NCBI GenBank assembly: GCA_025774805.1
Contig: JALGZR010000008.1
Location: forward strand, 1-64,000
DNA: 64,000 nucleotides
Source: a bacterium
GTDB taxonomy: Bacteria > ARS69
Direction: 5' to 3'
The notes beneath the pieces were generated by a model. It saw only the letters and a program-made list of their open reading frames with translations. It ran no database searches and was not told the DNA's origin. Positions 32,510 to 40,915 of the stretch are shown here, one piece after another. Positions within the stretch are counted from its first letter, which is position 1, and every line of letters begins with the position of its first letter. Position numbers and translations under genes: made by a program.

Positions 32510-34383
32510 CCGAGACGACCGGCACGGAGTCCACCTCCGTGCAGGGAAAGGGAAACCGAGAGTCGTCCCCGCGGACGATCGAGACGCGAGCTCCTCGCGT
32601 CGAGCCTCCGAAGTTCGTCAATCTGGCTGACGAGGAGGATGTCGACCTCGAGTCGCCCGAGATTCAGGAGCTGCTCGGGCTCTACGAGGAGACCCTGGGG
32701 GATCTGTCGGAAGGCCAGATCGTCCAGGGGAGCATCATCAGCGTGGGCGAGAAGGACGTTCTCGTCGACATCGGGTTCAAATCGGAGGGAGTGATCAACC
32801 TCTCCGAGTTCGCCGATCCGTCCGAGGTGAAACCGGGCGACGAGGTTGAGGTCTATCTGGAGCGGATGGAGAACAACGACGGCCTCGTCGTTCTCTCCAA
32901 ACAGCGCGCGGACTTCCTGCGGGTTTGGAACAACATCAAGGAGGCCTATGACGATCAGTCGGTCGTCGAGGGTCGTCTCGTGCGTCGGATCAAGGGTGGG
33001 GTGGTGGTCGATCTGTTCGGCGTGGACGCGTTCCTGCCCGGATCGCAGGTGGCGTTGCGCCGCGTACCGAATCTCGATGACCTGATCGGTCAGATTCTCC
33101 AGTTCCGTGTCATCAAACTGAACAAGCGACGCCGGAACATCGTCGTGTCGCGCCGCGTCGTCCTCGAAGAGGAGCGGGCCATCAAGCGCGCCGCCCTCAT
33201 CAAGGAGCTGGAGAAAGGTCAGATTCGGGAAGGGCAGGTCAAGAACATCACCGACTTCGGCGCCTTCGTGGATCTCGGGGGAATCGACGGCCTGCTCCAC
33301 ATCACGGACATGTCGTGGGGCCGCGTCAGTCACCCGTCGGAGATCGTCACCATCGGAGACACGATCAAGATCAAGGTGCTCGAGTTCGACAAGGAGCGCG
33401 AACGGATCTCCCTCGGACTCAAGCAGCTCACTCCCTATCCGTGGGAGAAGGTCGAAGAGAAGTACCCGGTCAATACCCGCATCCGGGGTCGCGTGGTCTC
33501 GATCACGGACTACGGGGCCTTCGTCGAGCTGGAGAAGGGCGTGGAGGGACTCATCCACGTGTCCGAGATGAGCTGGACCCGGCACGTGCGGCATCCGGCG
33601 AAGATCCTCTCCATCGGCGACGTGATCGATGCGGTCGTGCTGAAGGTCGACCAGGAGAACGAGAAGATCTCCCTCGGCCTGAAGCAGGTCGAACCCGATC
33701 CGTGGCTCACCCTCGACGAAAAGTATCCGGTCGGGTCGAAGTTCACGGGAAAGGTCCGGAACCTCACGAACTTCGGGGCTTTCGTCGAGCTCGAAGAGGG
33801 CATCGACGGTCTCGTCCACATCAGCGACATGTCGTGGACGAAGCGGATCCGTCACCCGAGCGAGGTGGTGAAGAAGGGAGACGAGGTCGAGGTCGTGGTC
33901 CTGAACATCGACAAGGAGGCCCGGAGGATCTCTCTCGGTCTCAAGCAGGTGCAGGACGACCCGTGGCTCGATCTCTCCGCGAAGTTCCAGCCCGGGTTCG
34001 ACACGCGGGGCACGATCAGCCGCGTGCTCGATCGCGGGGTCGTGGTGGATCTGGAGAACGACCTCGAGGGGTTCGTTCCCATCTCCCACCTGGGTTGGGA
34101 GAACATCAACTCGCCGGCGGATCTCTTCACCGAGGGGGACGAGGTTCCCCTCAAGGTGATCAGCCTCGATCAGCAACAGCGCCGGATCGTGCTGTCCCTC
34201 AAGGACCATCTCGCCGAGCTGGACGACGAGGAGGAGATGAACTTCCGGGCCGAGGTGCAGCGGCGCGCCGGAGAGCGGGCCGAGGCGGGCCGGGCCGAGG
34301 CGGCCGAGGGGAAGGGAAAAGGCGACGGAGATCCCGACGCCTCCACCCTCGAGGAGATCGAGAAGTCGCTGAGTCCGGATTGA
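32506..34383 (+). CDS. rpsA: 30S ribosomal protein S1
   Basis: ATG 32506 overlaps the plsC stop; 625 residues. A 40-residue charged N-terminal extension precedes six S1 RNA-binding domains, recognisable by repeated VKNITDFGAFVDLGGIDGLLHITDMSW, VVSITDYGAFVELEKGVEGLIHVSEMSW and VRNLTNFGAFVELEEGIDGLVHISDMSW and by RISLGLKQ at domain ends. The fourth and fifth are the most alike. An acidic/Lys-rich tail follows. S1 delivers mRNA to the 30S subunit. The plsC-rpsA pair and the cmk location are common in other phyla. Longer than the usual 557 because of the terminal extensions. Confidence 0.96.
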   Translation: MTETTGTESTSVQGKGNRESSPRTIETRAPRVEPPKFVNLADEEDVDLESPEIQELLGLYEETLGDLSEGQIVQGSIISVGEKDVLVDIGFKSEGVINLSEFADPSEVKPGDEVEVYLERMENNDGLVVLSKQRADFLRVWNNIKEAYDDQSVVEGRLVRRIKGGVVVDLFGVDAFLPGSQVALRRVPNLDDLIGQILQFRVIKLNKRRRNIVVSRRVVLEEERAIKRAALIKELEKGQIREGQVKNITDFGAFVDLGGIDGLLHITDMSWGRVSHPSEIVTIGDTIKIKVLEFDKERERISLGLKQLTPYPWEKVEEKYPVNTRIRGRVVSITDYGAFVELEKGVEGLIHVSEMSWTRHVRHPAKILSIGDVIDAVVLKVDQENEKISLGLKQVEPDPWLTLDEKYPVGSKFTGKVRNLTNFGAFVELEEGIDGLVHISDMSWTKRIRHPSEVVKKGDEVEVVVLNIDKEARRISLGLKQVQDDPWLDLSAKFQPGFDTRGTISRVLDRGVVVDLENDLEGFVPISHLGWENINSPADLFTEGDEVPLKVISLDQQQRRIVLSLKDHLAELDDEEEMNFRAEVQRRAGERAEAGRAEAAEGKGKGDGDPDASTLEEIEKSLSPD

Positions 34384-34402
34384 CTCCCCGGGGGGAATCA
34401 TC

Positions 34403-34431
34403 TTGACGTCGCCGGCCCGCGTGGCCAGATT
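34403..34431 (+). promoter_or_regulatory. Possible promoter of tRNA-Val
   Basis: TTGACG (34403-34408) and CAGATT (34426-34431) are 17 bases apart and would start transcription about 20 bases before the tRNA. The -10 is weak. A perfect palindrome GGCCAG-ATTA-CTGGCC (34423-34438) overlaps it and may instead be the rpsA terminator. Confidence 0.4.
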
Positions 34432-34458
34432 ACTGGCCGACACGTCGGGGGCGGGGGA

Positions 34459-34535
34459 GGGCGATTAGCTCAGTTGGTTAGAGTGCCTGCTTGACATGCA
34501 GGAGGTCACTGGTTCAAGTCCAGTATCGCCCACCA
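34459..34535 (+). tRNA. tRNA-Val (anticodon GAC)
   Basis: A complete cloverleaf with encoded CCA at 34533-34535. The acceptor stem is GGGCGAT/ATCGCCC, D-arm GCTC/GAGT, anticodon stem CCTGC/GCAGG with loop TTGACAT (anticodon GAC), and T-arm CTGG-TTCAAGT-CCAG. It reads GUC and GUU codons. It sits between rpsA and infC. Confidence 0.97.
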
Positions 34536-34753
34536 TTTTGCCTCTCGCCGGTCGGTTCGGCCGCCGATCGGTAGGGTGGGTTCGTGTCTTCCCGGACAGC
34601 CGGCCGGAAGGGTCTCTCCCGCGCCCCGGGTACGAGCCCTGCCGTGACCGGCTTGCTTCTTTCGGGGGAGCACGGTGGTGGCGTCGCGTCCGAGGCCGCT
34701 CCCGACTCGGGGAGGCTCCCGTCGGCGTTTCACCGCGATGAGAGACGAAGGCC

Positions 34754-34759
34754 AGGAGG
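34754..34759 (+). promoter_or_regulatory. infC: Ribosome-binding site that decides the infC start
   Basis: AGGAGG ends nine bases before the in-frame ATC at 34769, ideal spacing, and directly touches an in-frame ATT at 34760. No ATG, GTG or TTG in the infC frame is within reach; the first in-frame ATG (34841) has no site and would delete the conserved N-terminus. Confidence 0.7.
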
Positions 34760-34768
34760 ATTGAGTCC

Positions 34769-35338
34769 ATCGAACGAGAGCTGAGGGTCAACGAGAGGAT
34801 ACGCATCTCTCCCATACGCGTCGTCGACGAGGAAGGGGAGATGCTGGGAATCATGAGCGCGGACGAAGGCCGGGCCATCGCCCGCGAGCGGGGGCTGGAC
34901 CTCGTGGAGGTCTCGCCGAACTCCCGGCCTCCCGTATGCCGGGTCATGGACTTCGGCAAGTACAAGTACGAACAGAACAAGAAGGACCGCAAGGCCCGGA
35001 GCAAGCAGCACCAGCAGCAGCTCAAGGAAGTGAAGTTCCGCCCGAAGATCGAGCGACACGACCTCGAGGTGAAGGTGCGCAACGCGCGGAGATTCCTCGG
35101 CGAGAATCACAAGGTCAAGCTCACGATGAACTTCCGGGGGCGGGAGGTCACTCACTCGGAGATCGGGAAGGCCATTCTCGATCGCGTGGCCGAGGAGCTG
35201 AGCGACGTAGGCAACGTCGAGACCGCGCCCCGAATGGAAGGGCGGCACATGCTGATGCTCCTGAGTCCCAAGAGCGGCGGCGCGAAGAAGCGGAAGGAGT
35301 CTCCGGAAGCCGCCCCGGAGGTCGAAGCGGAACGCTGA
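34769..35338 (+). CDS. infC: Translation initiation factor IF-3, apparently starting at ATC
   Basis: The conserved IF-3 N-terminus ([25 protein letters not shown]) lies upstream of the first in-frame ATG, so translation must begin earlier. ATC at 34769 with AGGAGG nine bases before it gives 189 residues. The N-domain continues [32 protein letters not shown], and the C-domain has [35 protein letters not shown], then [13 protein letters not shown] Lys/Glu tail ends the protein. IF-3 rejects non-canonical starts, so a rare start codon gives autoregulation, as the ATT of E. coli infC does. The 233-base leader after tRNA-Val has no gene. Confidence 0.9.
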   Translation: MERELRVNERIRISPIRVVDEEGEMLGIMSADEGRAIARERGLDLVEVSPNSRPPVCRVMDFGKYKYEQNKKDRKARSKQHQQQLKEVKFRPKIERHDLEVKVRNARRFLGENHKVKLTMNFRGREVTHSEIGKAILDRVAEELSDVGNVETAPRMEGRHMLMLLSPKSGGAKKRKESPEAAPEVEAER

Positions 35339-35350
35339 AATGGCGTTCCG

Positions 35351-35383
35351 GGTCCGGGACGCGAGAGTCGCGAGGTTCGGACC
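35351..35383 (+). promoter_or_regulatory. Nested hairpin in the infC-rplT gap, candidate L20 control site
   Basis: GGTCCG/CGGACC encloses CGCGA-GAG-TCGCG, giving a stem, an internal loop and a second stem. Another small hairpin CTCCCG/CGGGAG lies at 35410-35423, before the GAGGT site of rplT. L20 is known to repress its own message by binding leader structures in E. coli and Bacillus. The role here is inferred from place only. Confidence 0.4.
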
Positions 35384-35450
35384 GACACGGGAAAGGGGTC
35401 GTTCAAAGTCTCCCGCTCGGGAGCCCCCCCACCGAACGAGGTGCAACGTC

Positions 35451-35822
35451 ATGGCACGAGCCGGACGATCGTACGATTCGCGTCGTCGGCGCAAGAGGAT
35501 CCTCAAGGCCGCCCGAGGCTACTTCGGGGGCCGCCGCAAGCTCTACACCGTCGCCAAGCACGCCGTCGACAAGGGAAGGCAGTACGCCTACCGGGACCGG
35601 CGTGTGCGCAAGCGCGAGTTCCGGAGACTCTGGATCATCCGCATCAATGCCGCGGCCCGACTCCACGGCCTCTCCTATTCCCGATTCATGAACGGACTCA
35701 AGCAGGCGGGGGTGGACCTCGACCGGAGCGTCCTGGCCGATCTGGCGGTGCAGGATCCTTCGGCGTTCGCCGATCTGGCCCAGCTCGCCAAGGAACGTCT
35801 CGAAACCGCCTCCGCCGCCTGA
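35451..35822 (+). CDS. rplT: 50S ribosomal protein L20
   Basis: ATG 35451 after GAGGT gives 123 residues, close to the usual 117. The sequence is a typical L20: [96 protein letters not shown]. It organises 23S rRNA early in assembly and often regulates its operon. The gene for L35 (rpmI), which normally separates infC and rplT, is not there: the gap is only 112 bases. Confidence 0.97.
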   Translation: MARAGRSYDSRRRRKRILKAARGYFGGRRKLYTVAKHAVDKGRQYAYRDRRVRKREFRRLWIIRINAAARLHGLSYSRFMNGLKQAGVDLDRSVLADLAVQDPSAFADLAQLAKERLETASAA

Positions 35823-35829
35823 GGCGCCC

Positions 35830-36858
35830 ATGTCCGAGTCGCCCCGGGAAACTCACGAGCAGGCCCTCCGGGAGATCGAGGCCGCCGAGACCCCCGAACA
35901 CCTGGAGACGGTCCGGAGGCGCTACGTCGGCCGCAAGGGAGAGGTCACCGCCTCGCTCCGGGCCGTCTCGGGCCTCGACCCCGCGGAGCGGCCCGCGGCG
36001 GGCCGTGCCTGGAACGAGGTCCGCAAGGAGATCGAGGGCTCTCTCGACGCCCGCCGCGCGGCGCTGGAGGCGAAGGCCGCGGGCCAGGCGAAGCGACCGG
36101 CGGTCGACATCTCCCTGCCCGGGCGGCGACCGGCCTGCGGCGTCCCCCACGTTCTCAGGAGAACGATCGACCGGCTCGTCGAGATCTTCACCAGGATGGG
36201 GTTTTGGGTGGCCGACGGACCCGAGGTGGAGAGCGAGCGCTACAACTTCGAGGCGCTGAACATTCCCGTCGATCACCCGACGCGGGACGAGCACGATTCG
36301 TTCTACCTCGGTCCCGGCGTTCTCCTCCGGACGCAGATGTCCCCCGTGCAGATCCACGTGATGGAGAAGACACCTCCCCCGGTCCGTGTCATCAGCCCGG
36401 GGCGCTGCTACCGCCGGGACAGCTTCGACGCGAGCCACTCCCCGTTCTTCTTCCAGATGGAGGGCTTTCACGTCGCCGAGAACGTGACCCTCGGGGATCT
36501 CAAGGGAACGTTGCGTGAGTTCGTCCTCCGCTTCTTCGGGCGGGGAGTCGAGATGCGATTCCGCGGCAGCTTCTTCCCGTTCACCGAGCCGAGCCTCGAG
36601 CTCGACATCTCCTGCACGGTGTGCGGCGGCGCGGGGTGCTCCGTGTGCAAGCAGACCGGGTGGGTCGAGGTGCTCGGGTGCGGCATGGTGCACCCCCAGG
36701 TGCTCCGAAACGTCGGCTACGATCCGGAGTCGGTCTCGGGTTACGCGTTCGGAATGGGGCCCGACCGGATCACCATGCTCCGCCATCGAATCCCGGACAT
36801 CCGTTACCTCTACGAGAACGACGTCCGTTTCCTCCATCAGTTCCGGGGTGCCCCGTGA
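35830..36858 (+). CDS. pheS: Phenylalanyl-tRNA synthetase alpha subunit
   Basis: The 342-residue protein has an N-terminal coiled-coil tRNA-binding region (about 1-85) and a class II catalytic domain: HVLRRTIDRLVEIFTRMGFWVADGPEVE (motif 1), LLRTQMSPVQIH, GRCYRRDSFDASHSPFFFQMEGF (motif 2) and GYAFGMGPDRITMLRHRIPDIR (motif 3). A four-cysteine cluster CTVCGGAGCSVC is kept, as in many PheS. It overlaps pheT by four bases (GTGA). The length is typical. PheS2PheT2 charges tRNA-Phe in the cytoplasm. Confidence 0.97.
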   Translation: MSESPRETHEQALREIEAAETPEHLETVRRRYVGRKGEVTASLRAVSGLDPAERPAAGRAWNEVRKEIEGSLDARRAALEAKAAGQAKRPAVDISLPGRRPACGVPHVLRRTIDRLVEIFTRMGFWVADGPEVESERYNFEALNIPVDHPTRDEHDSFYLGPGVLLRTQMSPVQIHVMEKTPPPVRVISPGRCYRRDSFDASHSPFFFQMEGFHVAENVTLGDLKGTLREFVLRFFGRGVEMRFRGSFFPFTEPSLELDISCTVCGGAGCSVCKQTGWVEVLGCGMVHPQVLRNVGYDPESVSGYAFGMGPDRITMLRHRIPDIRYLYENDVRFLHQFRGAP

Positions 36859-39248
36859 GAGTCCCGCTGTCCTGGTTGGAGTCCCTCGCGGAGATTCCGG
36901 GGGATCGGAACGATCTCGCCGAGAAGCTCACGGCGGCCGGACTCGAGTGCGAGCTGGAGACGCCGGCCGCCGTTCCGGAGACGGTGGTCACCGGCCGGAT
37001 CCTGACCTGCGAGAAACACCCGAACGCCGACCGGCTCTCGGTCTGCACGGTCGACGTGGGCGAGGAGACACCCCGCGAGATCGTCTGCGGAGCCCCGAAT
37101 GCCGCGGCCGGGGCCGTCGTGTGCGCGGCGCTTCCGGGCACCGATTTGGGCGACGGGCTCATGGTCGCGCGCCGCAAGCTGCGCGGGGTGTTCTCGGACG
37201 GCATGCTCTGCTCGGCGAAGGAGCTCGGCGTCGCCGAGGACGCGGACGGGATCCTCCTGCTCCCTCCCGAGACGCCGCTCGGGCGCCCGGTGGGCACGGT
37301 GTTCTCCGGGGAGATGGTTCTGGTGACGGAGCCGCCCTCGAACCGGGGCGACACGATGTCCGTCCGGGGCGTGGCGCGCGAAGTCTGCGCGCTCTCGGGA
37401 GGCCGCTTGGAGCGGCCGGTCCCCGACGTTACGGCGGTGGACGATCCGGGGGAGTGGTCGGTCGAGATCGAGGACCCCGCCGACTGTCCGCGCTACGCGG
37501 GACGGATCGTCAAGGGGGTCGTCCCCGGTCCGTCACCCACCTGGATGGCGGACCGGCTGGCGGCGGCCGGTGTCCGGCCGATCCTCAATCTCGTCGACGT
37601 GACGAACTACGTGCTCCTCGAGCTGGGCCATCCGCTGCACGCGTTCGACCTCGACAAGTTGACCGGACGCGCCATCGGCGTGCGCCGCGGAGAGCCGGGA
37701 GAGCGTCTGATCACGCTCGACGGCAAGGATCGCGCCACCGGGCCCGAGGTTCTCCTCATCACCGACGGAGCGGGAGGGATTGCCGCGGGGGGGATCATGG
37801 GAGGGGAGGCGACGATGGTCTCGGACTCCACGACCGGCATCTTCCTCGAGGGGGCGAGCTTCTCGCCGGTGCGCGTTCGCGGCGGGGCGCGCGCGATGCG
37901 CCTCGTCACCGACGCGTCGGCCCGCTTCGAACGGGGGGTCGATCCGGAGGGCGTGGCGCCGGCGCTCGATCGGTGCGTCGAGTTGCTGCTCGCGCTGTGT
38001 CCCGGCGCGCGTCTCGTCCACGGAGTCGACAACTATCCCGCCCCGCGGACGGGTCGGGACATCGGCCTGCGCCGCCGCACGCTGCGCCGCATCCTGGGGG
38101 TCGAGATCCCTCCCAAACACGTCCGGAGGATCTTCGCGAGTCTGGAGATCGAGGTGCGGGACGAGACGGAAGAGGGGTGGGAGGTCACCGCTCCGACGTT
38201 TCGTCCCGACCTTCTCGCGGAAGAGGACCTGATCGAAGAGGTCGCCCGGATCTGGGGGTACGATCGCATCCCGGAGCGGAGACAGATCCACGCTTCGGCG
38301 AATCCGGTGCTCGAGCGACGGGTCGAGGATCAGCGGCGGGCGCGCTCCGTTCTCCTCTCGCTGGGACTCACGGAGGTCGTCACTCCGACCATGGTCGACG
38401 GTGCGCGCGAAGAGCGGGCGGTCGCCGGCGACGACTTCTTCTCCGCTCCCGTCCGGATCGTGAACCCCCTCTCCCAGGATCGAGGCCATCTTCGGGGCTC
38501 ACTCGCGCCGTCGCTGCTCACGGTGCTGGCGGCGAATCGAGCCCGCTCGACCTCCGACCTCGCGATCTTCGAGGTGGGCCGCGCCTACGGCGGCGACGTG
38601 ACCGAAGGGATCGAGGAGGGTCACCGCGTGGGCGTATTGCTCGCGGGGAGGGGAGCGTCCCCCGGCGCGGTCGGAAGCCCGAAGTCCTGCGATTTCTTTG
38701 ACATGAAGGGTTTGCTGGAAGTATACGTCGAGGAGTACTGGGGTTCGTCGCTTCGTCTCGAGGCGTCGGCTCCGGCCCCCCTGGATCCGACCGGCAGCGC
38801 GATCATTTTCGTGGAGGGCGTTCGGGTCGGCTACTGCGGGGAGGTCGGAGCCGAGGCCCGACGGATCTGGGAGATTCCCCCCGATCTGCCGGTCGTGATC
38901 GCCGAGATCGATCTCGACGCCTGCCTGCCGCGACCACGGGTCGAGCCGACCTATGCGCCGCTTCCCCGGTTCCCCGGGGTCCACCGTGACCTCGCGTTCG
39001 TGGTCTCGAACGACGTGCGGCACGGGGAGCTCGAGGCGGCCTTGCGCGAAGCGGGAGGAGATCTCCTGGCGGAAGTCGACCTGTTCGACGTCTACGAAGG
39101 AGCTCCCCTGGCCGAAGGGGAGAAGAGCCTCGCGTACACTCTCGTGTTCCGGTCGACCGATCGCAGTCTCGCCGGCGAGGAGGTCGACGTTCGGATCGCG
39201 GACATCGTGAACCTCCTCGGGGAGAGACATGGCGCCAAGATCCGCTGA
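36855..39248 (+). CDS. pheT: Phenylalanyl-tRNA synthetase beta subunit
   Basis: GTG 36855 overlaps pheS; 797 residues. The domain order is standard. An EMAP-like tRNA-binding domain (VVTGRILTCEKHPNADRLSVCTVDVG) comes first, then the B3/B4 editing region (PRYAGRIVKGV, RPILNLVDVTNYVLLELGHPLHAFDLDKL). The B5 domain and catalytic-like core follow (FRPDLLAEEDLIEEVARIWGYDRIPER, NPLSQDRGHLRGSLAPSLL), and an anticodon-binding fold (PRFPGVHRDLAFVV) ends it. It also hydrolyses mischarged Tyr-tRNA. The stop overlaps a small coiled-coil gene by 20 bases. Confidence 0.97.
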   Translation: MRVPLSWLESLAEIPGDRNDLAEKLTAAGLECELETPAAVPETVVTGRILTCEKHPNADRLSVCTVDVGEETPREIVCGAPNAAAGAVVCAALPGTDLGDGLMVARRKLRGVFSDGMLCSAKELGVAEDADGILLLPPETPLGRPVGTVFSGEMVLVTEPPSNRGDTMSVRGVAREVCALSGGRLERPVPDVTAVDDPGEWSVEIEDPADCPRYAGRIVKGVVPGPSPTWMADRLAAAGVRPILNLVDVTNYVLLELGHPLHAFDLDKLTGRAIGVRRGEPGERLITLDGKDRATGPEVLLITDGAGGIAAGGIMGGEATMVSDSTTGIFLEGASFSPVRVRGGARAMRLVTDASARFERGVDPEGVAPALDRCVELLLALCPGARLVHGVDNYPAPRTGRDIGLRRRTLRRILGVEIPPKHVRRIFASLEIEVRDETEEGWEVTAPTFRPDLLAEEDLIEEVARIWGYDRIPERRQIHASANPVLERRVEDQRRARSVLLSLGLTEVVTPTMVDGAREERAVAGDDFFSAPVRIVNPLSQDRGHLRGSLAPSLLTVLAANRARSTSDLAIFEVGRAYGGDVTEGIEEGHRVGVLLAGRGASPGAVGSPKSCDFFDMKGLLEVYVEEYWGSSLRLEASAPAPLDPTGSAIIFVEGVRVGYCGEVGAEARRIWEIPPDLPVVIAEIDLDACLPRPRVEPTYAPLPRFPGVHRDLAFVVSNDVRHGELEAALREAGGDLLAEVDLFDVYEGAPLAEGEKSLAYTLVFRSTDRSLAGEEVDVRIADIVNLLGERHGAKIR

Positions 39249-39603
39249 CCGCAAACGGAAGACGTCCCGCCCCGCGAGTCGGGATCGCTCGACGTCGACG
39301 GCTCGGGCGGTGCCCGAAGGAAGGGGAGTGGATCTGGCACTCCTGGACCAGCTCGAGGGCAAGGTCGACGCCTGTGTCTCGACCATGGCCGAGCTGCGCA
39401 AGCAGAACGGTCTCCTCGAGGAGGAGATCGAGGGGCTCGAGCAGAAGGTCGCGGAGCTCACCGGCGCCCTTGACGAGGCGGGAGACTCCGGCCGCCGTTG
39501 CGAGGAGCTCCTGTCGCGGTGCACGGAGCTCGAGAAGAAGATGGCGCAGGTCCGCGGTCGGATCGGGCGCATGGTCGAGAGGATGAAGGCCCTCGAGGAG
39601 TGA
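39229..39603 (+). CDS. zapB: Small coiled-coil protein, ZapB-like
   Basis: The 124 residues begin with a basic, Ser/Arg-rich stretch of about 33 residues. They continue as one long coiled coil: LALLDQLEGKVDACVSTMAELRKQNGLLEEEIEGLEQKVAELTG, with leucines in heptads, then another heptad run to MVERMKALEE. Size, coiled coil and position immediately before zapA fit ZapB-type division proteins, which bridge ZapA-FtsZ to the chromosome terminus. Sequence similarity within coiled coils is weak evidence, so the symbol is provisional. The start overlaps pheT; GGGGAGAGAC is its binding site. Confidence 0.65.
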   Translation: MAPRSADRKRKTSRPASRDRSTSTARAVPEGRGVDLALLDQLEGKVDACVSTMAELRKQNGLLEEEIEGLEQKVAELTGALDEAGDSGRRCEELLSRCTELEKKMAQVRGRIGRMVERMKALEE

Positions 39604-39677
39604 CGCCGAAGAGCGGCACCGGCGCGTCGCCGGGCCGAACCGTTCCGGGCCCCACCCGGGAAGATCGAGGAGGTGAC

Positions 39678-40028
39678 ATGAGCTCCGATGCGCGGACGGT
39701 GTCGGTCCACATCCTCGGTCGCGAGTATCGGATCCGATCGACCGAGGACGGGGATTTCGTACGTGAAGTGGCCCGTTACGTCGACGAGCTGATGCGCCAG
39801 ATCTCGGAGAAGATGACGTCCGGCACGACGACGCAGATCGCCGTGCTGGCCGCGCTCAACGTGGCGGAAGAGCTGTTCCGGGGGCGGCGCGACGGGGGCG
39901 GCGAGGCCGCGCCCGACGAGCTGGAAGCGCGGATGCGGGGTATGCTGGAACGGCTCGACGAGATCGTCGATCCGACGAGGAAGAGCGACGCGACCGAATC
40001 CGTGTCGACTCCGCTCACCTCGCGATAG
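39678..40028 (+). CDS. zapA: Cell division protein ZapA
   Basis: ATG 39678 after GAGGAGGTGAC gives 116 residues. The ZapA fold is clear: VSVHILGREYRIRSTEDGDFVREVARYVDELMRQI, then TQIAVLAALNVAEELF and a C-terminal helix (ELEARMRGMLERLDEIV). It bundles FtsZ filaments at the Z ring. It follows the pheS-pheT-zapB genes and a short spacer of 74 bases. The 6S RNA gene that often follows zapA is not seen; the gap to the next gene is 72 bases. Confidence 0.93.
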   Translation: MSSDARTVSVHILGREYRIRSTEDGDFVREVARYVDELMRQISEKMTSGTTTQIAVLAALNVAEELFRGRRDGGGEAAPDELEARMRGMLERLDEIVDPTRKSDATESVSTPLTSR

Positions 40029-40100
40029 GGGCTCGCCCTGCCTAGTCTTCTCGGGGCCCCCTGAGACGCGGGAAGCGACAGGCACGTTCCGAGGGCCGGG

Positions 40101-40910
40101 GTGGGGAACTCGCCGAAATCGTTCCGAATTCTCTTCATCGCCGATGTCGTCGGGCGTCCGGGCCGGCGCGCGCTGCGGGAGCTCGCGCCCGAAGTCCTCG
40201 AAGAGGAGCGCCCGGACTTCGTGATCATCAACGCGGAGAACTCGGCCGGCGGGTTCGGGCTGAACCGTCGGTCGGTCACCGCGCTGTTCGAGGCGGGGGC
40301 CGACGTCCTGACGAACGGCAACCACACCTGGGACAAGGCCGAGGCCGTCGAGATCATCGACGAGGACGATCGGATCCTCCGGCCCGAGAACTACCCGCCG
40401 GGCACGCCGGGTCACGGGGCCGGGATCTTCGTCTCTCGCGACGGTACGAAGATCGGGGTCGTGAACCTCATCGGGCGCGTCTTCCTCGGCTCGCACGACG
40501 ATCCGTTTCGCGCCGGGCGGCTGGCGCTCGAGGAGCTGGGCCAGGAGACCCCGATTCTCGTGGTCGACTTCCACGCGGAGGCGACTTCGGAGAAGGGGGC
40601 GTTCGCCCACCACGTGGACGGGCTGGCCAGCGCGGTGATCGGCACGCACACGCACGTTCCCACCGACGATGCGCGCATACTCCGAAGGGGCACCGCCTTC
40701 CTGACGGACGCGGGGATGACGGGCGGCTACGACGGCGTCATCGGCATGAAGAAGGACGGATCTCTCCGCCGCTTCCTCACCGGATTCCCCGCGCACCTCG
40801 AGCCCTCGACCGCGGATCTCCGGATGGACGGGGTGCTGATCGACGTGGACCGCGACACCGGCCGGTCACTCGGAATCCGCCGGTTCCAAAGGCAACTCAA
40901 AGGAGATTGA
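40101..40910 (+). CDS. ymdB: YmdB-family metallophosphoesterase (TIGR00282)
   Basis: GTG 40101 gives 269 residues. Metal-site motifs are FIADVVGRPGRRAL, INAENSAGGFGL, TNGNHTWDKAE, VDFHAEATSEKGAF and GTHTHVPTDDARIL, then LTDAGMTGGYDGVIG. This is the YmdB family, which hydrolyses 2',3'-cyclic nucleotides and affects biofilm decisions in Bacillus. The usual neighbour rny (RNase Y) is missing; instead the gene lies between zapA and folD. Binding site GAGGG is modest. Confidence 0.93.
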   Translation: MGNSPKSFRILFIADVVGRPGRRALRELAPEVLEEERPDFVIINAENSAGGFGLNRRSVTALFEAGADVLTNGNHTWDKAEAVEIIDEDDRILRPENYPPGTPGHGAGIFVSRDGTKIGVVNLIGRVFLGSHDDPFRAGRLALEELGQETPILVVDFHAEATSEKGAFAHHVDGLASAVIGTHTHVPTDDARILRRGTAFLTDAGMTGGYDGVIGMKKDGSLRRFLTGFPAHLEPSTADLRMDGVLIDVDRDTGRSLGIRRFQRQLKGD

Positions 40911-40915
40911 CCTCG

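Noticed and set aside
40029-40100. 6S RNA (ssrS) after zapA
   Set aside because: The gap is only 72 bases, well short of a 6S RNA, and the characteristic open bubble is absent.
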